Source: Cyclobacteriaceae bacterium (lineage in GTDB: Bacteria > Bacteroidota > Bacteroidia > Cytophagales > Cyclobacteriaceae). From it: 64,000 nt of DNA. Position 1 is the first letter of the stretch, and every line of letters begins with the position of its first letter. The position numbers and the translations under genes are program-made. Positions 36,346 through 45,256 of the stretch are shown here, in pieces. The notes beneath the pieces were generated by a model. That model searched no databases and was not told the origin of the DNA. It saw nothing but the letters and a program-made list of their open reading frames with translations. The stretch is taken from positions 1,907,501 through 1,971,500 of the forward strand of contig CP075525.1 in the NCBI GenBank assembly GCA_025808415.1. Direction: 5' to 3'.

Positions 36346-39300
36346 ATGTTCGAAGAATACCAGATTTGCCCCTACACCGGCCTTCGTTCTTTTACAGAAG
36401 AGGAGTCACTATATTTTAAAGGCAGAGAAGAAAACATCGAATCGGCAACCGAGCAGTTGCAGCGCAATAAGTTTTTAATGCTCACCGGTGCTTCAGGTGA
36501 TGGTAAGTCTTCGTTGGTTTATGCAGGTATCATCCCAAATGCACGTGCCGGATTTTTAAAATCAAAATATACCCAGTGGTGCGTGGCGGATTTTCGTCCA
36601 GAGCGGTCACCATTCAAGAATCTCTGTAAGTCGGTAGCCAATCAACTGGATATAGCCAATGTAAACACGGTTGAATCAGAATTGCAGCATGGCTTTTCGG
36701 CATTGGTCGATTTGTACAGAAACTCGAAGCGATATACCGATCCGGATTCTGTTGCATGGCAGCAAGCTGATGAAGCCGGCAGGGCAGCGTTGAAGCGTGA
36801 TTCGGCAAACCTGATTATTCTGGTCGATCAGTTTGAGGAATTCTTCACCAATCCCGAAAATTATCACCGTGGTGCGCCTTCGCGTGATTCCAACCTGGTA
36901 CTCAATATATTGCTCGAAACAGCCCGTATAGCGCTGGAGGAAAATCTCCCAATATATATAGTGTTCACCATGCGCTCTGACTTTATCGGTCAGTGTGCGG
37001 CTTTCAGGGGTTTGCCCGAGTATATCGGGTTTTCGCAATTCTTTGTTCCGCGATTGAATCGCTCCCAGCTTCAGCAGGTTATTGAAGAACCCGCCACGCT
37101 AAGTGGTAATAGAATTACCCGCAGGTTAACCGAGCGCCTGATTCATGATCTTACGGAGGGCGTGGATCAACTTCCTATTTTACAACATGCCCTGAACCAG
37201 ATCTGGGTGGCCGCCAACAACGGCAACGAAGAAATGGACTTGATCCATTATGCCATGGTGGGTGGTATGCCGGTGAATGAGTTGCCTGATGAGCATGTTG
37301 ATCGCTTTAAAAAATGGTTTGAATCGTTAACCCCTGAAATTAAAGATTGCTATCATGAACCGAACCTTCAGAATGTACTGGATACGCACACCAATAAACT
37401 CTATGAGCAGGCCGCACAGTACTATCAAACCAAAACGGGGCAAGTTATTTCCGATGACGATGCAAAGGCTATTATAAAAGTTGCGTTTACCTGCCTCACA
37501 AAAATTGACCAGAGCCGTGCTGTTCGTAACCGGATGACACTGGCTGAGATAACCAACATTCTTGGCGATAAGCGATACACATCGAAGGAGGTTGGTGTTG
37601 TACTGAATATATTCCGCGAGCCCGGCAATACTTTTATTCGTCCGTTTATTACCGATGATCCGGATACCCAAACCTTGCGGGATGATGATGTGCTTGACAT
37701 TACCCATGAAAGTTTAATTCGTAACTGGGAGTACCTGGAACAGTGGGCGAAAGAAGAGTTTGATAACTACACGGTGTCGCTTGATTTTGAGCAACAGCTA
37801 AGCCGCTGGGTGGAAAGCAAAAAATCAAATGGCTTTTTATTATCCATCGGGCAACTTACCTATTTTGAAAACTGGTACAACAAGGTGAAGCCCAATGTGT
37901 ACTGGATTGCCCGCTACCTGCCCGAAGACATTGCGCAGAACAAGAAACTGACCCGGGCGAGGCAGGTGCTGAGCAACTCGCAGGAATTCTTGCAACGAAG
38001 CGCACGTAAGCATGCGGTTACCCGCACTGTAATGCGCTATGGGGCGCGAAGAATTGCCGCGGTATTGGGCGTACTCATTGTGTTAACACTCAGTTCGTTT
38101 GCTGTACGCGATTATTTCAAAAGGCAAAACAGCTATGTGCTAAAGTCCATTTATGAACAAACACTGACCTTGGCGGCTAACCCCAAGGTAAACTACTTTG
38201 ACCGGATTAACCTGATTGTGGAGCAGTTGAAGCAGGGAATAACAACAATCCCGAAAGTAGTTTCTTCCATTAACGATCCGGTTGAGCGCGAGCACATTGC
38301 TGCAGGGATTTCAACTATGCTTATCTTTTACGGTGGTGATGAGCCGAAGAAGGAAATTTTCGAAAGCCTTGCCCTTACCGATAGCCTGCTGAGCCAGTTT
38401 GATTACTCGACACTTTCAACTGCGGAACTCTCTAAAATACTCAGACGGATAGTTGAATTCCGGGTAACGCTGGAGTTTGCTTACCAGCACAACCCGGATG
38501 AACAGATTGACGCCTGGCGAAAACAAAATGCCAAGCGTTCGGCCGATTGGGTGAATTACATTTTATCCAAACAACCTGCTGATTTCCACGACATCCAGAA
38601 TTTTAACCTGGCGTTGGAAAATGCGCTCATTCACAAGGTTGATGAAAAGCAGGTTGCAGAATGGCTAGCTGTTTTATCGCCATTTGAAAGCAATGAACAG
38701 TCTTCCTGGGTTAAATCAAACTACGATAGGGAAAAATTCCTGGTGCGTGGAGCGCAGGATTACGGCTTCCGGCATAACGGCTTGTACCAGGTGCTGGCCT
38801 ATCTATATGCAGCTTCAGGGAATTCACCCAAATCACTGCAGTGTATGGATACCCTGCTGCGTTACAGCCAGCAGAACTTTCAGCTGGATTATGCGACAGG
38901 AGCTGACAATGCAGCGAACATTGCAGCCATGTACTTCAGGTATGGAAAAACAGGTGATGAACTGGGCCAGTTTGTGCAAGGCTATTGCCGGAAGAAAGGC
39001 ATCAGCGAAGAGAATTTTTATGACCGGATGATTGGTCGTACCCTTCAATATTATCTTGGTGCACCGTCAAACCTTCACTTGCTACCGTTTTTTGATGTAA
39101 ACTCCAACCTCATTCTGCAGTTTCCCGGAAGGAGCTACCTCACCCGGTATTTTCAAAAACTCCGCACCGTCATTGAATCAACAATCAAAGACCGGAATCA
39201 GCAGTACTATCAACTGGCGCTCTCCTATAAAAATGAGGGTATCATGAAATCGTTTAACAAAGAAAGCCCGCTTGCGGGTGAACTTCCTGTAACCGGTTAT

Positions 39301-40401
39301 TTCGATAAGGCCGTTGACTACTTTACAAAGATTGATGCCGGCTACCTTAATCAATCCGAAACTATGCTGGGTGTGTCGGGCGCTGACCAGCTTGTTGTGC
39401 CGCGCAAATACCTTTTTGTATACCCCGATATTCGCTACCCGTTCCATCCCCAGGAGCCCCGTAGCTTCATGTTTTTTTATTACAGCGATGTGTGGATGAG
39501 CTATATTCTTGACCGTAACCTGTTCAGCCAGTTTTACCCGACTGCCAGCGAGTTGGGTTATCTGACCACCTGGTTCAAAGATTACAACCAGAAAATATGG
39601 GCACCCATTTATTTTGTAGCGAAACCTATACGGACTGAAGTTTTTGCAAAGCTGGAGGCCGAAATTTCAAAACACAACTATGCCGGAGCGGCCGACCTCA
39701 ATTGGATGCATTTGTATGCCGGCCGTGATGCCGAGCTGGCGGGCGATACCACCGGCATGCTGCGCTACTACCGCAACTTAAAACCGGCTACGTTCCTGAA
39801 CCTGTTGCGTTCAAAGGAATTTCCGGGCCAGGCTAACGGCCAATCGCTTCGGCTGATCGCGTATGCCGTAAAAGCCTTTGCCAAACACGGCTACTTTGAT
39901 GAAGGCTACAACCTGTTGAGTGCATTTAAAAAACCATTGAACCGTTCATCGGTCTATGCACTGGCATCGGTGTTATTGCAACTGGAGAAAGGCGATGAAG
40001 CGCGTTCACAACAGTTGCTGGATTCGGCCATGGTGGAGTTGCATCGTGTGGGAAGCATTACCACAGGCCAGCCTCACCGGCAGGTGGTGGCTTACGCCTT
40101 AACATTGCGTGATCCTGTATTGAACTCAGAAGAAGCCAATCGTCTTATCAAAAACCTGTTTGGAAAATCCAATGCGCAACAACGCGTAACGGCCGCGCAC
40201 GGGTTTCATGGAAAGTTGTATGAAGGCAGGCAATATTTTCCACCGCTGATCAGCGATACGGACCAGGCCATTTTTAATTGGTACCTGTTGTATGGCTATC
40301 GGCTTGGCTTAAACACCTTGCCCGAATCGTGGAAACAAGTTGACCGGAACATACCGAGGCCACAAACTGAATTTATAATTTACATAGATGAAAACATCTG
40401 A
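36346..40401 (+). CDS. nSTAND1-type NTPase with central membrane helix, first copy
   Basis: 1351 residues. N-terminal signature CPYTGLRSFTEEESLYFKGR, Walker A GASGDGKSS (48-56, Lys54), Walker B LIILVDQFEEFF (Asp161), sensor-type Arg in TMRSDF, DQLPILQHAL, and a winged-helix end with ITHESLIRNW. This is the novel STAND NTPase 1 pattern. A membrane helix at about 567-588 follows a basic stretch, so the NTPase should be cytoplasmic and the last 760 residues outside. That part is helical with no named domain. STAND proteins switch on ligand binding and oligomerise. Stop overlaps the next gene by 14 bases. Confidence 0.88.
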   Translation: MFEEYQICPYTGLRSFTEEESLYFKGREENIESATEQLQRNKFLMLTGASGDGKSSLVYAGIIPNARAGFLKSKYTQWCVADFRPERSPFKNLCKSVANQLDIANVNTVESELQHGFSALVDLYRNSKRYTDPDSVAWQQADEAGRAALKRDSANLIILVDQFEEFFTNPENYHRGAPSRDSNLVLNILLETARIALEENLPIYIVFTMRSDFIGQCAAFRGLPEYIGFSQFFVPRLNRSQLQQVIEEPATLSGNRITRRLTERLIHDLTEGVDQLPILQHALNQIWVAANNGNEEMDLIHYAMVGGMPVNELPDEHVDRFKKWFESLTPEIKDCYHEPNLQNVLDTHTNKLYEQAAQYYQTKTGQVISDDDAKAIIKVAFTCLTKIDQSRAVRNRMTLAEITNILGDKRYTSKEVGVVLNIFREPGNTFIRPFITDDPDTQTLRDDDVLDITHESLIRNWEYLEQWAKEEFDNYTVSLDFEQQLSRWVESKKSNGFLLSIGQLTYFENWYNKVKPNVYWIARYLPEDIAQNKKLTRARQVLSNSQEFLQRSARKHAVTRTVMRYGARRIAAVLGVLIVLTLSSFAVRDYFKRQNSYVLKSIYEQTLTLAANPKVNYFDRINLIVEQLKQGITTIPKVVSSINDPVEREHIAAGISTMLIFYGGDEPKKEIFESLALTDSLLSQFDYSTLSTAELSKILRRIVEFRVTLEFAYQHNPDEQIDAWRKQNAKRSADWVNYILSKQPADFHDIQNFNLALENALIHKVDEKQVAEWLAVLSPFESNEQSSWVKSNYDREKFLVRGAQDYGFRHNGLYQVLAYLYAASGNSPKSLQCMDTLLRYSQQNFQLDYATGADNAANIAAMYFRYGKTGDELGQFVQGYCRKKGISEENFYDRMIGRTLQYYLGAPSNLHLLPFFDVNSNLILQFPGRSYLTRYFQKLRTVIESTIKDRNQQYYQLALSYKNEGIMKSFNKESPLAGELPVTGYFDKAVDYFTKIDAGYLNQSETMLGVSGADQLVVPRKYLFVYPDIRYPFHPQEPRSFMFFYYSDVWMSYILDRNLFSQFYPTASELGYLTTWFKDYNQKIWAPIYFVAKPIRTEVFAKLEAEISKHNYAGAADLNWMHLYAGRDAELAGDTTGMLRYYRNLKPATFLNLLRSKEFPGQANGQSLRLIAYAVKAFAKHGYFDEGYNLLSAFKKPLNRSSVYALASVLLQLEKGDEARSQQLLDSAMVELHRVGSITTGQPHRQVVAYALTLRDPVLNSEEANRLIKNLFGKSNAQQRVTAAHGFHGKLYEGRQYFPPLISDTDQAIFNWYLLYGYRLGLNTLPESWKQVDRNIPRPQTEFIIYIDENI

Positions 40402-43400
40402 GTTAACCCTGGTTTGCCCGTACACCGGCCTCCGGTCGTTTACCGAAGAGGAGAGTCTTTATTTTAAAGGCCGCGACTACCAGGTTGACCAGATAACTGC
40501 CTTGTTAGAGCAGAACAAGTTTCTGATGGTTACCGGTGCCTCGGGTGAAGGTAAATCATCCTTGATTTATGCCGGGTTAATTCCCAATGCCCGTGCCGGC
40601 TTTTTTAAAGCGAAGTACACCAACTGGGTGGTGGCTGATTTCAGGCCTGAGCGAAGCCCGGTAAGGAATATGGCTGTAGCGCTGGCCGACAAGTTCGACA
40701 AGAGCACAGCAACTGTTGAAACCGAATTGAAGCGGGGCTTTTCATCACTGATTGACCTGTACACCAATTCCGAGTTTTATACCGATGAGGAAGATTCCGC
40801 CTGGAAAAACCTTTCGGATGCAGACAAACGCGACCGCAAACGAAATGCCGCCAACCTGATGGTGATTGTTGACCAGTTTGAAGAATTTTTCACCAATCCG
40901 GAAAATTACCACAACGAGGTTCCATCACAGGATTCGCAGGTGGTGGTTAATCTGATTCTGGAAACGGCACGTATTGCCATGAAGCGCAACCTGCCGGTGT
41001 ACATTGTGTGCACCATGCGGTCTGATTACATCGGGCAGTGCTCGGCCTTCCGCGGGCTGCCGGAGTATATTGGCTTCTCACAATTCTTTGTGCCGCGATT
41101 GAAACGCAAAGACCTGAAGCAGGTTATTGAAGAACCAGCTATCTTAAGTGGTAATCGCATCTCGCAACGACTGATCGAGCGGTTGGTTTTTGATATTGCT
41201 GAGGGAGTAGATCAGTTACCCATACTTCAGCATGCGCTGAGCCAGGTGTGGCGCGCAGCCAATAACGGACAGGAAGAGATGGACCTCATTCATTATGCCA
41301 TGGTAGGCGGTATGCCTGCCGGTGAGTTGCCCGATGAGGAGCAGGAGCGATTTGAGTCGTGGTTTTCGGCTTTGCCCGAGAATCAGAAAAAGTTTTACCA
41401 GGCAACCGGGCTGAACAAGATCATCGAAATACATGCGAGCACGTTGTACGAAAATGCATGGGAGTTTTATAATCAAAAGCATCCCGATAAACCGTTAAGC
41501 CAGCACGATGCCAAACGCATTATTGTGAATGCGTTTTGCTGCCTTACCAAAATTGATAACAGCCGGGCTGTGCGCAACCGGATGACGCTCGGTGAGATTA
41601 CGGAGATTATCAATACGCCTGAGTTTACAGCCGATGTGGTTGGTGATGTGATTAATATTTTCCGGCAGGAGGGTAACTCGTTTATCCGGCCGTTCATCAC
41701 CGATGATCCCACCAGTCAGACCTTAGCTACCGAAACGGTGCTGGACATCACGCATGAAAGCCTGATACGCAACTGGAGCAAACTCACCCGGTGGGCCGAA
41801 AAAGAATTTGAGTTTTACTCCACTTATCTGGACTTCCGCAAGCAGCTTAACCGATGGAAACAAAGTGGAAAGAGCAGCGGTTTCCTGTTGCCCATCGGTC
41901 CGCTTACCTATTTTGAAAACTGGTATAACACCTGTAAACCCAATGTGGCCTGGCTCCGGAGGTACTCCGATATTCAGGATGACAAGAAGCAAGCCACAAC
42001 TGAAGCAAAAGAGACCCTGACTGATATTCAATCGTTCCTGAAACGGAGCGCGAGAAAAGTGATGGTGACCCGTGCATTTATGAAGTATGGCCCCCAGCGC
42101 ATCGCTACGGTTATGGCCGTTATCATTATGCTGGTACTGAGCGGGTTTTATTGGTACGATGCCGAGCAAAAAAAGAATGAGCGGGTAATTGAGCGGGTGC
42201 GTAGTGAAGCCATGACCCTGATGAAGAGCGAAGAGGTAAACCTGCAGGCAAAGGCTTTTCATCTGTTAATGGAAGAACGGTACAATTCAGGTTCGCTGAT
42301 GCCCTACTTGCAGACACTTGATTTGAAAAACCGGTTTAGCCTTGCAATAGAAACCTACAACGTGCTGATGTACATCGACAAGCGGCTGGAGGGCGATTTG
42401 AAAACCAATCTGCTGAAATTTATTGATGAAAGTTCCGCAGCGTTAGTTAACTCAGCGGAGCCTGAAAACGTATTGCTGGAGCGCAACAAGTTTATCATTA
42501 TCCTTTCACGCGACTGGTACTATACTCCTGATAATTTCAAATTTCAGTTATTGCAAAAGGCGCTGGAACTGAACAACAACCTGGTGCTTCGGTTTTACAA
42601 AGAGCCTTCCTTATTTAAACCAGCCGTTCCTTTCGAACTGAACGTGGCCATTCAGTACTGGCTTACCCTGGCCAATCCAACTCAGGAAAAGATCACAACA
42701 CTTGCACAGGCTATTTCACCATTCAGTAATCCGCAGGCAAAAACTGTCTTTGATGTGTATTACCCGAAAGGCAGCTTTGAACCCAATGGCCGCCAGCCCA
42801 ATGATTTTAACAACGGGTATCATACGATAGCCTCGTTACATGCCGCCCTGGGCGATATTGACGGCCTGGAAAAGTGCTTCAATACATTGTTGCAGGAGGG
42901 TCAGCGAAGTTACTTCGAACTGGGCCGCATGTTTAACAACCATCAGCATATTCTGGCCATTCTTTACCAGTTCGGACACCGCAGCAAAGCTGACCGGGTG
43001 CTGAACTGGATCGAAAAAAATACCGATGACAATCCACGCCTTACGATTTACCGGAATATGATTCTCAGGGGTGGGTACATCAGTCCCATGTATGTAGAGG
43101 CGAATATTGAAAAGACTTCTTTCCGATCGTACCGGGGCTACCTCTACCCGAACTTGTATTTCATGGATCGCGCCCTCTTTGATCAGATCATGGAAGATTA
43201 TGAAAAAGTGATCCGCGCCATCAAGGATCCCAATGAACGGGAATTTCAACTGGCGTTTAACGGCAAGCGAAAAGCCTTATACAGACACAAATACTGGTAC
43301 GACCGGCAGATGCCGGTTGATGAAAAACAATTGGATGCCTGGCTGGAAGAGGCCTGGACACATTATAAAAATGTTAATCCTGCTCACCTGGAAGGCAAGG

Positions 43401-44446
43401 TTTCAACCACATTGCCTTATTATTCCGATGGTGTGCGCACCACCGATGTTACCCGCAGGGAGCAATTTGTTTATCCTGATTACCGTGACGGGTGGTTCAG
43501 TGCTAACTACCATTCTGATTATTTTTTTAACTGGCTAAAGCGAACAGGCAGAATGTCGGAGCATTTCAGGTCGGCTGAGGATATGGAGTTATTGCATGCC
43601 TGGATAACCAGGCCCTTCGATTTTAGTCCGGTCCGGCCACCACTTACCCTGCGTAACCATTATCCGCTTTCTGATCAGGTGCTGAAGGATGCCTTAAGCT
43701 TTGCCGCTCAGCATCCGCAGGGAAAATCATTCGATAAAAATTTACCGCTGATGATACTGGCCAATCGAGCCTTCGACCGGGGTGATCAAACTGTGGGTGT
43801 GGAGTATTACCGGCAGATGAGCTTCGGCACTATAGAAAGCTCCCAGAATAGGTATGAGTACATTGAGAAGATATTCTTCCTGAATATGCTCAAGGAACTC
43901 TCCATAAATTTAATTATGGCTGGTTACCGTGAAGATGCCGAAAAGGTTATCCGGCAGTTTATAACAAACGAAGAGCGTATATTCTCCTACATTTTTATTG
44001 CAGAAAAGTTGTTCAAACAAAATGCTGATCCGGAGACCTTTGTTTACCTGGATTCTGCATTTACGTATGCAAACCGGATTGATTTTACTCCGCTGGCCAA
44101 CGGGCTTGACAGCCGTGTTAACCTGATCTTAGTACTCTCCCGCATCGGGAGCAATACAATCAACAATGAAGCAATAGAAATTTTACGCGAAATACCCGAA
44201 GGCGCCAAGTTTGACGCCATTTTTGCCCGGGTTACCGGGGTGGCGTATGAAGGGAATTTCTTCCGGGCACGCATGTCTATACCCAATACCCTTACCGAAT
44301 TTGAAGACCTGATATGCCGTACCCAGATTTTGTATGAAGCCTGTAAAAAGAGAGATGCCCTTGCAGGTGATACCCGTTGGGCAGCCATGGATCGGTTTAT
44401 AGAATGGGAAACGTACTATATTAATTACTCAGGAATTCAGCTATGA
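40388..44446 (+). CDS. nSTAND1-type NTPase with central membrane helix, second copy
   Basis: 1352 residues, same architecture and almost the same length as the first copy: CPYTGLRSFTEEESLYFKGR, Walker A GASGEGKSS (Lys56), Walker B LMVIVDQFEEFF (Asp162), ITHESLIRNW, and a membrane helix at about 572-593 (RIATVMAVIIMLVLSGF). The NTPase half is clearly similar between copies, whereas the C-terminal 750 residues have diverged. The gene begins inside the end of the first copy and its TGA overlaps the ATG of the next gene. Two copies suggest a hetero-oligomer or paired sensors. Confidence 0.88.
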   Translation: MKTSELTLVCPYTGLRSFTEEESLYFKGRDYQVDQITALLEQNKFLMVTGASGEGKSSLIYAGLIPNARAGFFKAKYTNWVVADFRPERSPVRNMAVALADKFDKSTATVETELKRGFSSLIDLYTNSEFYTDEEDSAWKNLSDADKRDRKRNAANLMVIVDQFEEFFTNPENYHNEVPSQDSQVVVNLILETARIAMKRNLPVYIVCTMRSDYIGQCSAFRGLPEYIGFSQFFVPRLKRKDLKQVIEEPAILSGNRISQRLIERLVFDIAEGVDQLPILQHALSQVWRAANNGQEEMDLIHYAMVGGMPAGELPDEEQERFESWFSALPENQKKFYQATGLNKIIEIHASTLYENAWEFYNQKHPDKPLSQHDAKRIIVNAFCCLTKIDNSRAVRNRMTLGEITEIINTPEFTADVVGDVINIFRQEGNSFIRPFITDDPTSQTLATETVLDITHESLIRNWSKLTRWAEKEFEFYSTYLDFRKQLNRWKQSGKSSGFLLPIGPLTYFENWYNTCKPNVAWLRRYSDIQDDKKQATTEAKETLTDIQSFLKRSARKVMVTRAFMKYGPQRIATVMAVIIMLVLSGFYWYDAEQKKNERVIERVRSEAMTLMKSEEVNLQAKAFHLLMEERYNSGSLMPYLQTLDLKNRFSLAIETYNVLMYIDKRLEGDLKTNLLKFIDESSAALVNSAEPENVLLERNKFIIILSRDWYYTPDNFKFQLLQKALELNNNLVLRFYKEPSLFKPAVPFELNVAIQYWLTLANPTQEKITTLAQAISPFSNPQAKTVFDVYYPKGSFEPNGRQPNDFNNGYHTIASLHAALGDIDGLEKCFNTLLQEGQRSYFELGRMFNNHQHILAILYQFGHRSKADRVLNWIEKNTDDNPRLTIYRNMILRGGYISPMYVEANIEKTSFRSYRGYLYPNLYFMDRALFDQIMEDYEKVIRAIKDPNEREFQLAFNGKRKALYRHKYWYDRQMPVDEKQLDAWLEEAWTHYKNVNPAHLEGKVSTTLPYYSDGVRTTDVTRREQFVYPDYRDGWFSANYHSDYFFNWLKRTGRMSEHFRSAEDMELLHAWITRPFDFSPVRPPLTLRNHYPLSDQVLKDALSFAAQHPQGKSFDKNLPLMILANRAFDRGDQTVGVEYYRQMSFGTIESSQNRYEYIEKIFFLNMLKELSINLIMAGYREDAEKVIRQFITNEERIFSYIFIAEKLFKQNADPETFVYLDSAFTYANRIDFTPLANGLDSRVNLILVLSRIGSNTINNEAIEILREIPEGAKFDAIFARVTGVAYEGNFFRARMSIPNTLTEFEDLICRTQILYEACKKRDALAGDTRWAAMDRFIEWETYYINYSGIQL

Positions 44447-45249
44447 GTCGTTATAATCCATATTACTACCTGCTTTTTGTGCTACTGATTTTCGGTGCAT
44501 TTGCCTCCATGGCACAGAATGATTACGGCATTAAAATTCTGGGAGGCGCAGCTTTTGTGTTTGGTCTGTTGTTCCTGATCCAGCTAATGGGTGAGCTAAG
44601 GTCAAAGCACAAAACGGAAGTCGTTACCGTTGCTGAATTACTAGGCTTAACCGTTATAGCGGTTATTCTTTCCATGCGTGTATTCTATATACGCTTTCCG
44701 CTTGTGGAAGCAGTGTTTGGTCTGGCTGGTCTGATTCTTTTAGCAGCGTATTCGTTAAGGTTATTTCGAACGTGGCAAAATCTGCAATCAAAAAATCGTG
44801 CGCTGGCTATTCTTTTGGTGATGTTCCATGGCAGCATACTGTGTTATGTTGCGTCCATGACGTTCGTTCCTTTTATACCCGCACTGGCTGAGCCATTGGG
44901 TGGTGCTGGATTATTATTGCTGCTGTTGTTTTTGGTTATGGGATGGCTAAAGCGGGAAATGTTGGTGGAAGGCGAGAAATTATCAGCATTTACTTTTGTT
45001 TCACGTGTTAGGGATCGCTCTATTGTACTAATCGCTCTATTTCTTTTGTTTACCGCCTATATGGGATTAACCAAAATTGATTTTATTCCTAAAATGTATT
45101 CTGATGAGTTTCCGCAAAAGTATTTTGAACTGGTAAATCAGGCTGAATCAGGGGAGGAGAAACCGGTTGATGGTAAGTACAAGCATGAGGAGTTTAAAGA
45201 AATGTATGATAAGTTTATTGAGCGTCATGTAAGTTCCGATAAAAAGTGA
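44443..45249 (+). CDS. Seven-helix membrane protein of the TIR-nSTAND cassette
   Basis: 268 residues with about seven hydrophobic helices (for example YYLLFVLLIFGAFA, VAELLGLTVIAVILSM, SIVLIALFLLFTAY) and a soluble, charged C-terminal tail ending HVSSDKK. I recognise no family. It overlaps the second nSTAND gene by four bases (ATGA) and is seven bases from the next gene. Its position suggests a membrane partner of the two helix-bearing NTPases, perhaps a scaffold, channel or effector. Confidence 0.75.
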   Translation: MSRYNPYYYLLFVLLIFGAFASMAQNDYGIKILGGAAFVFGLLFLIQLMGELRSKHKTEVVTVAELLGLTVIAVILSMRVFYIRFPLVEAVFGLAGLILLAAYSLRLFRTWQNLQSKNRALAILLVMFHGSILCYVASMTFVPFIPALAEPLGGAGLLLLLLFLVMGWLKREMLVEGEKLSAFTFVSRVRDRSIVLIALFLLFTAYMGLTKIDFIPKMYSDEFPQKYFELVNQAESGEEKPVDGKYKHEEFKEMYDKFIERHVSSDKK

Positions 45250-45256
45250 AACGCAC

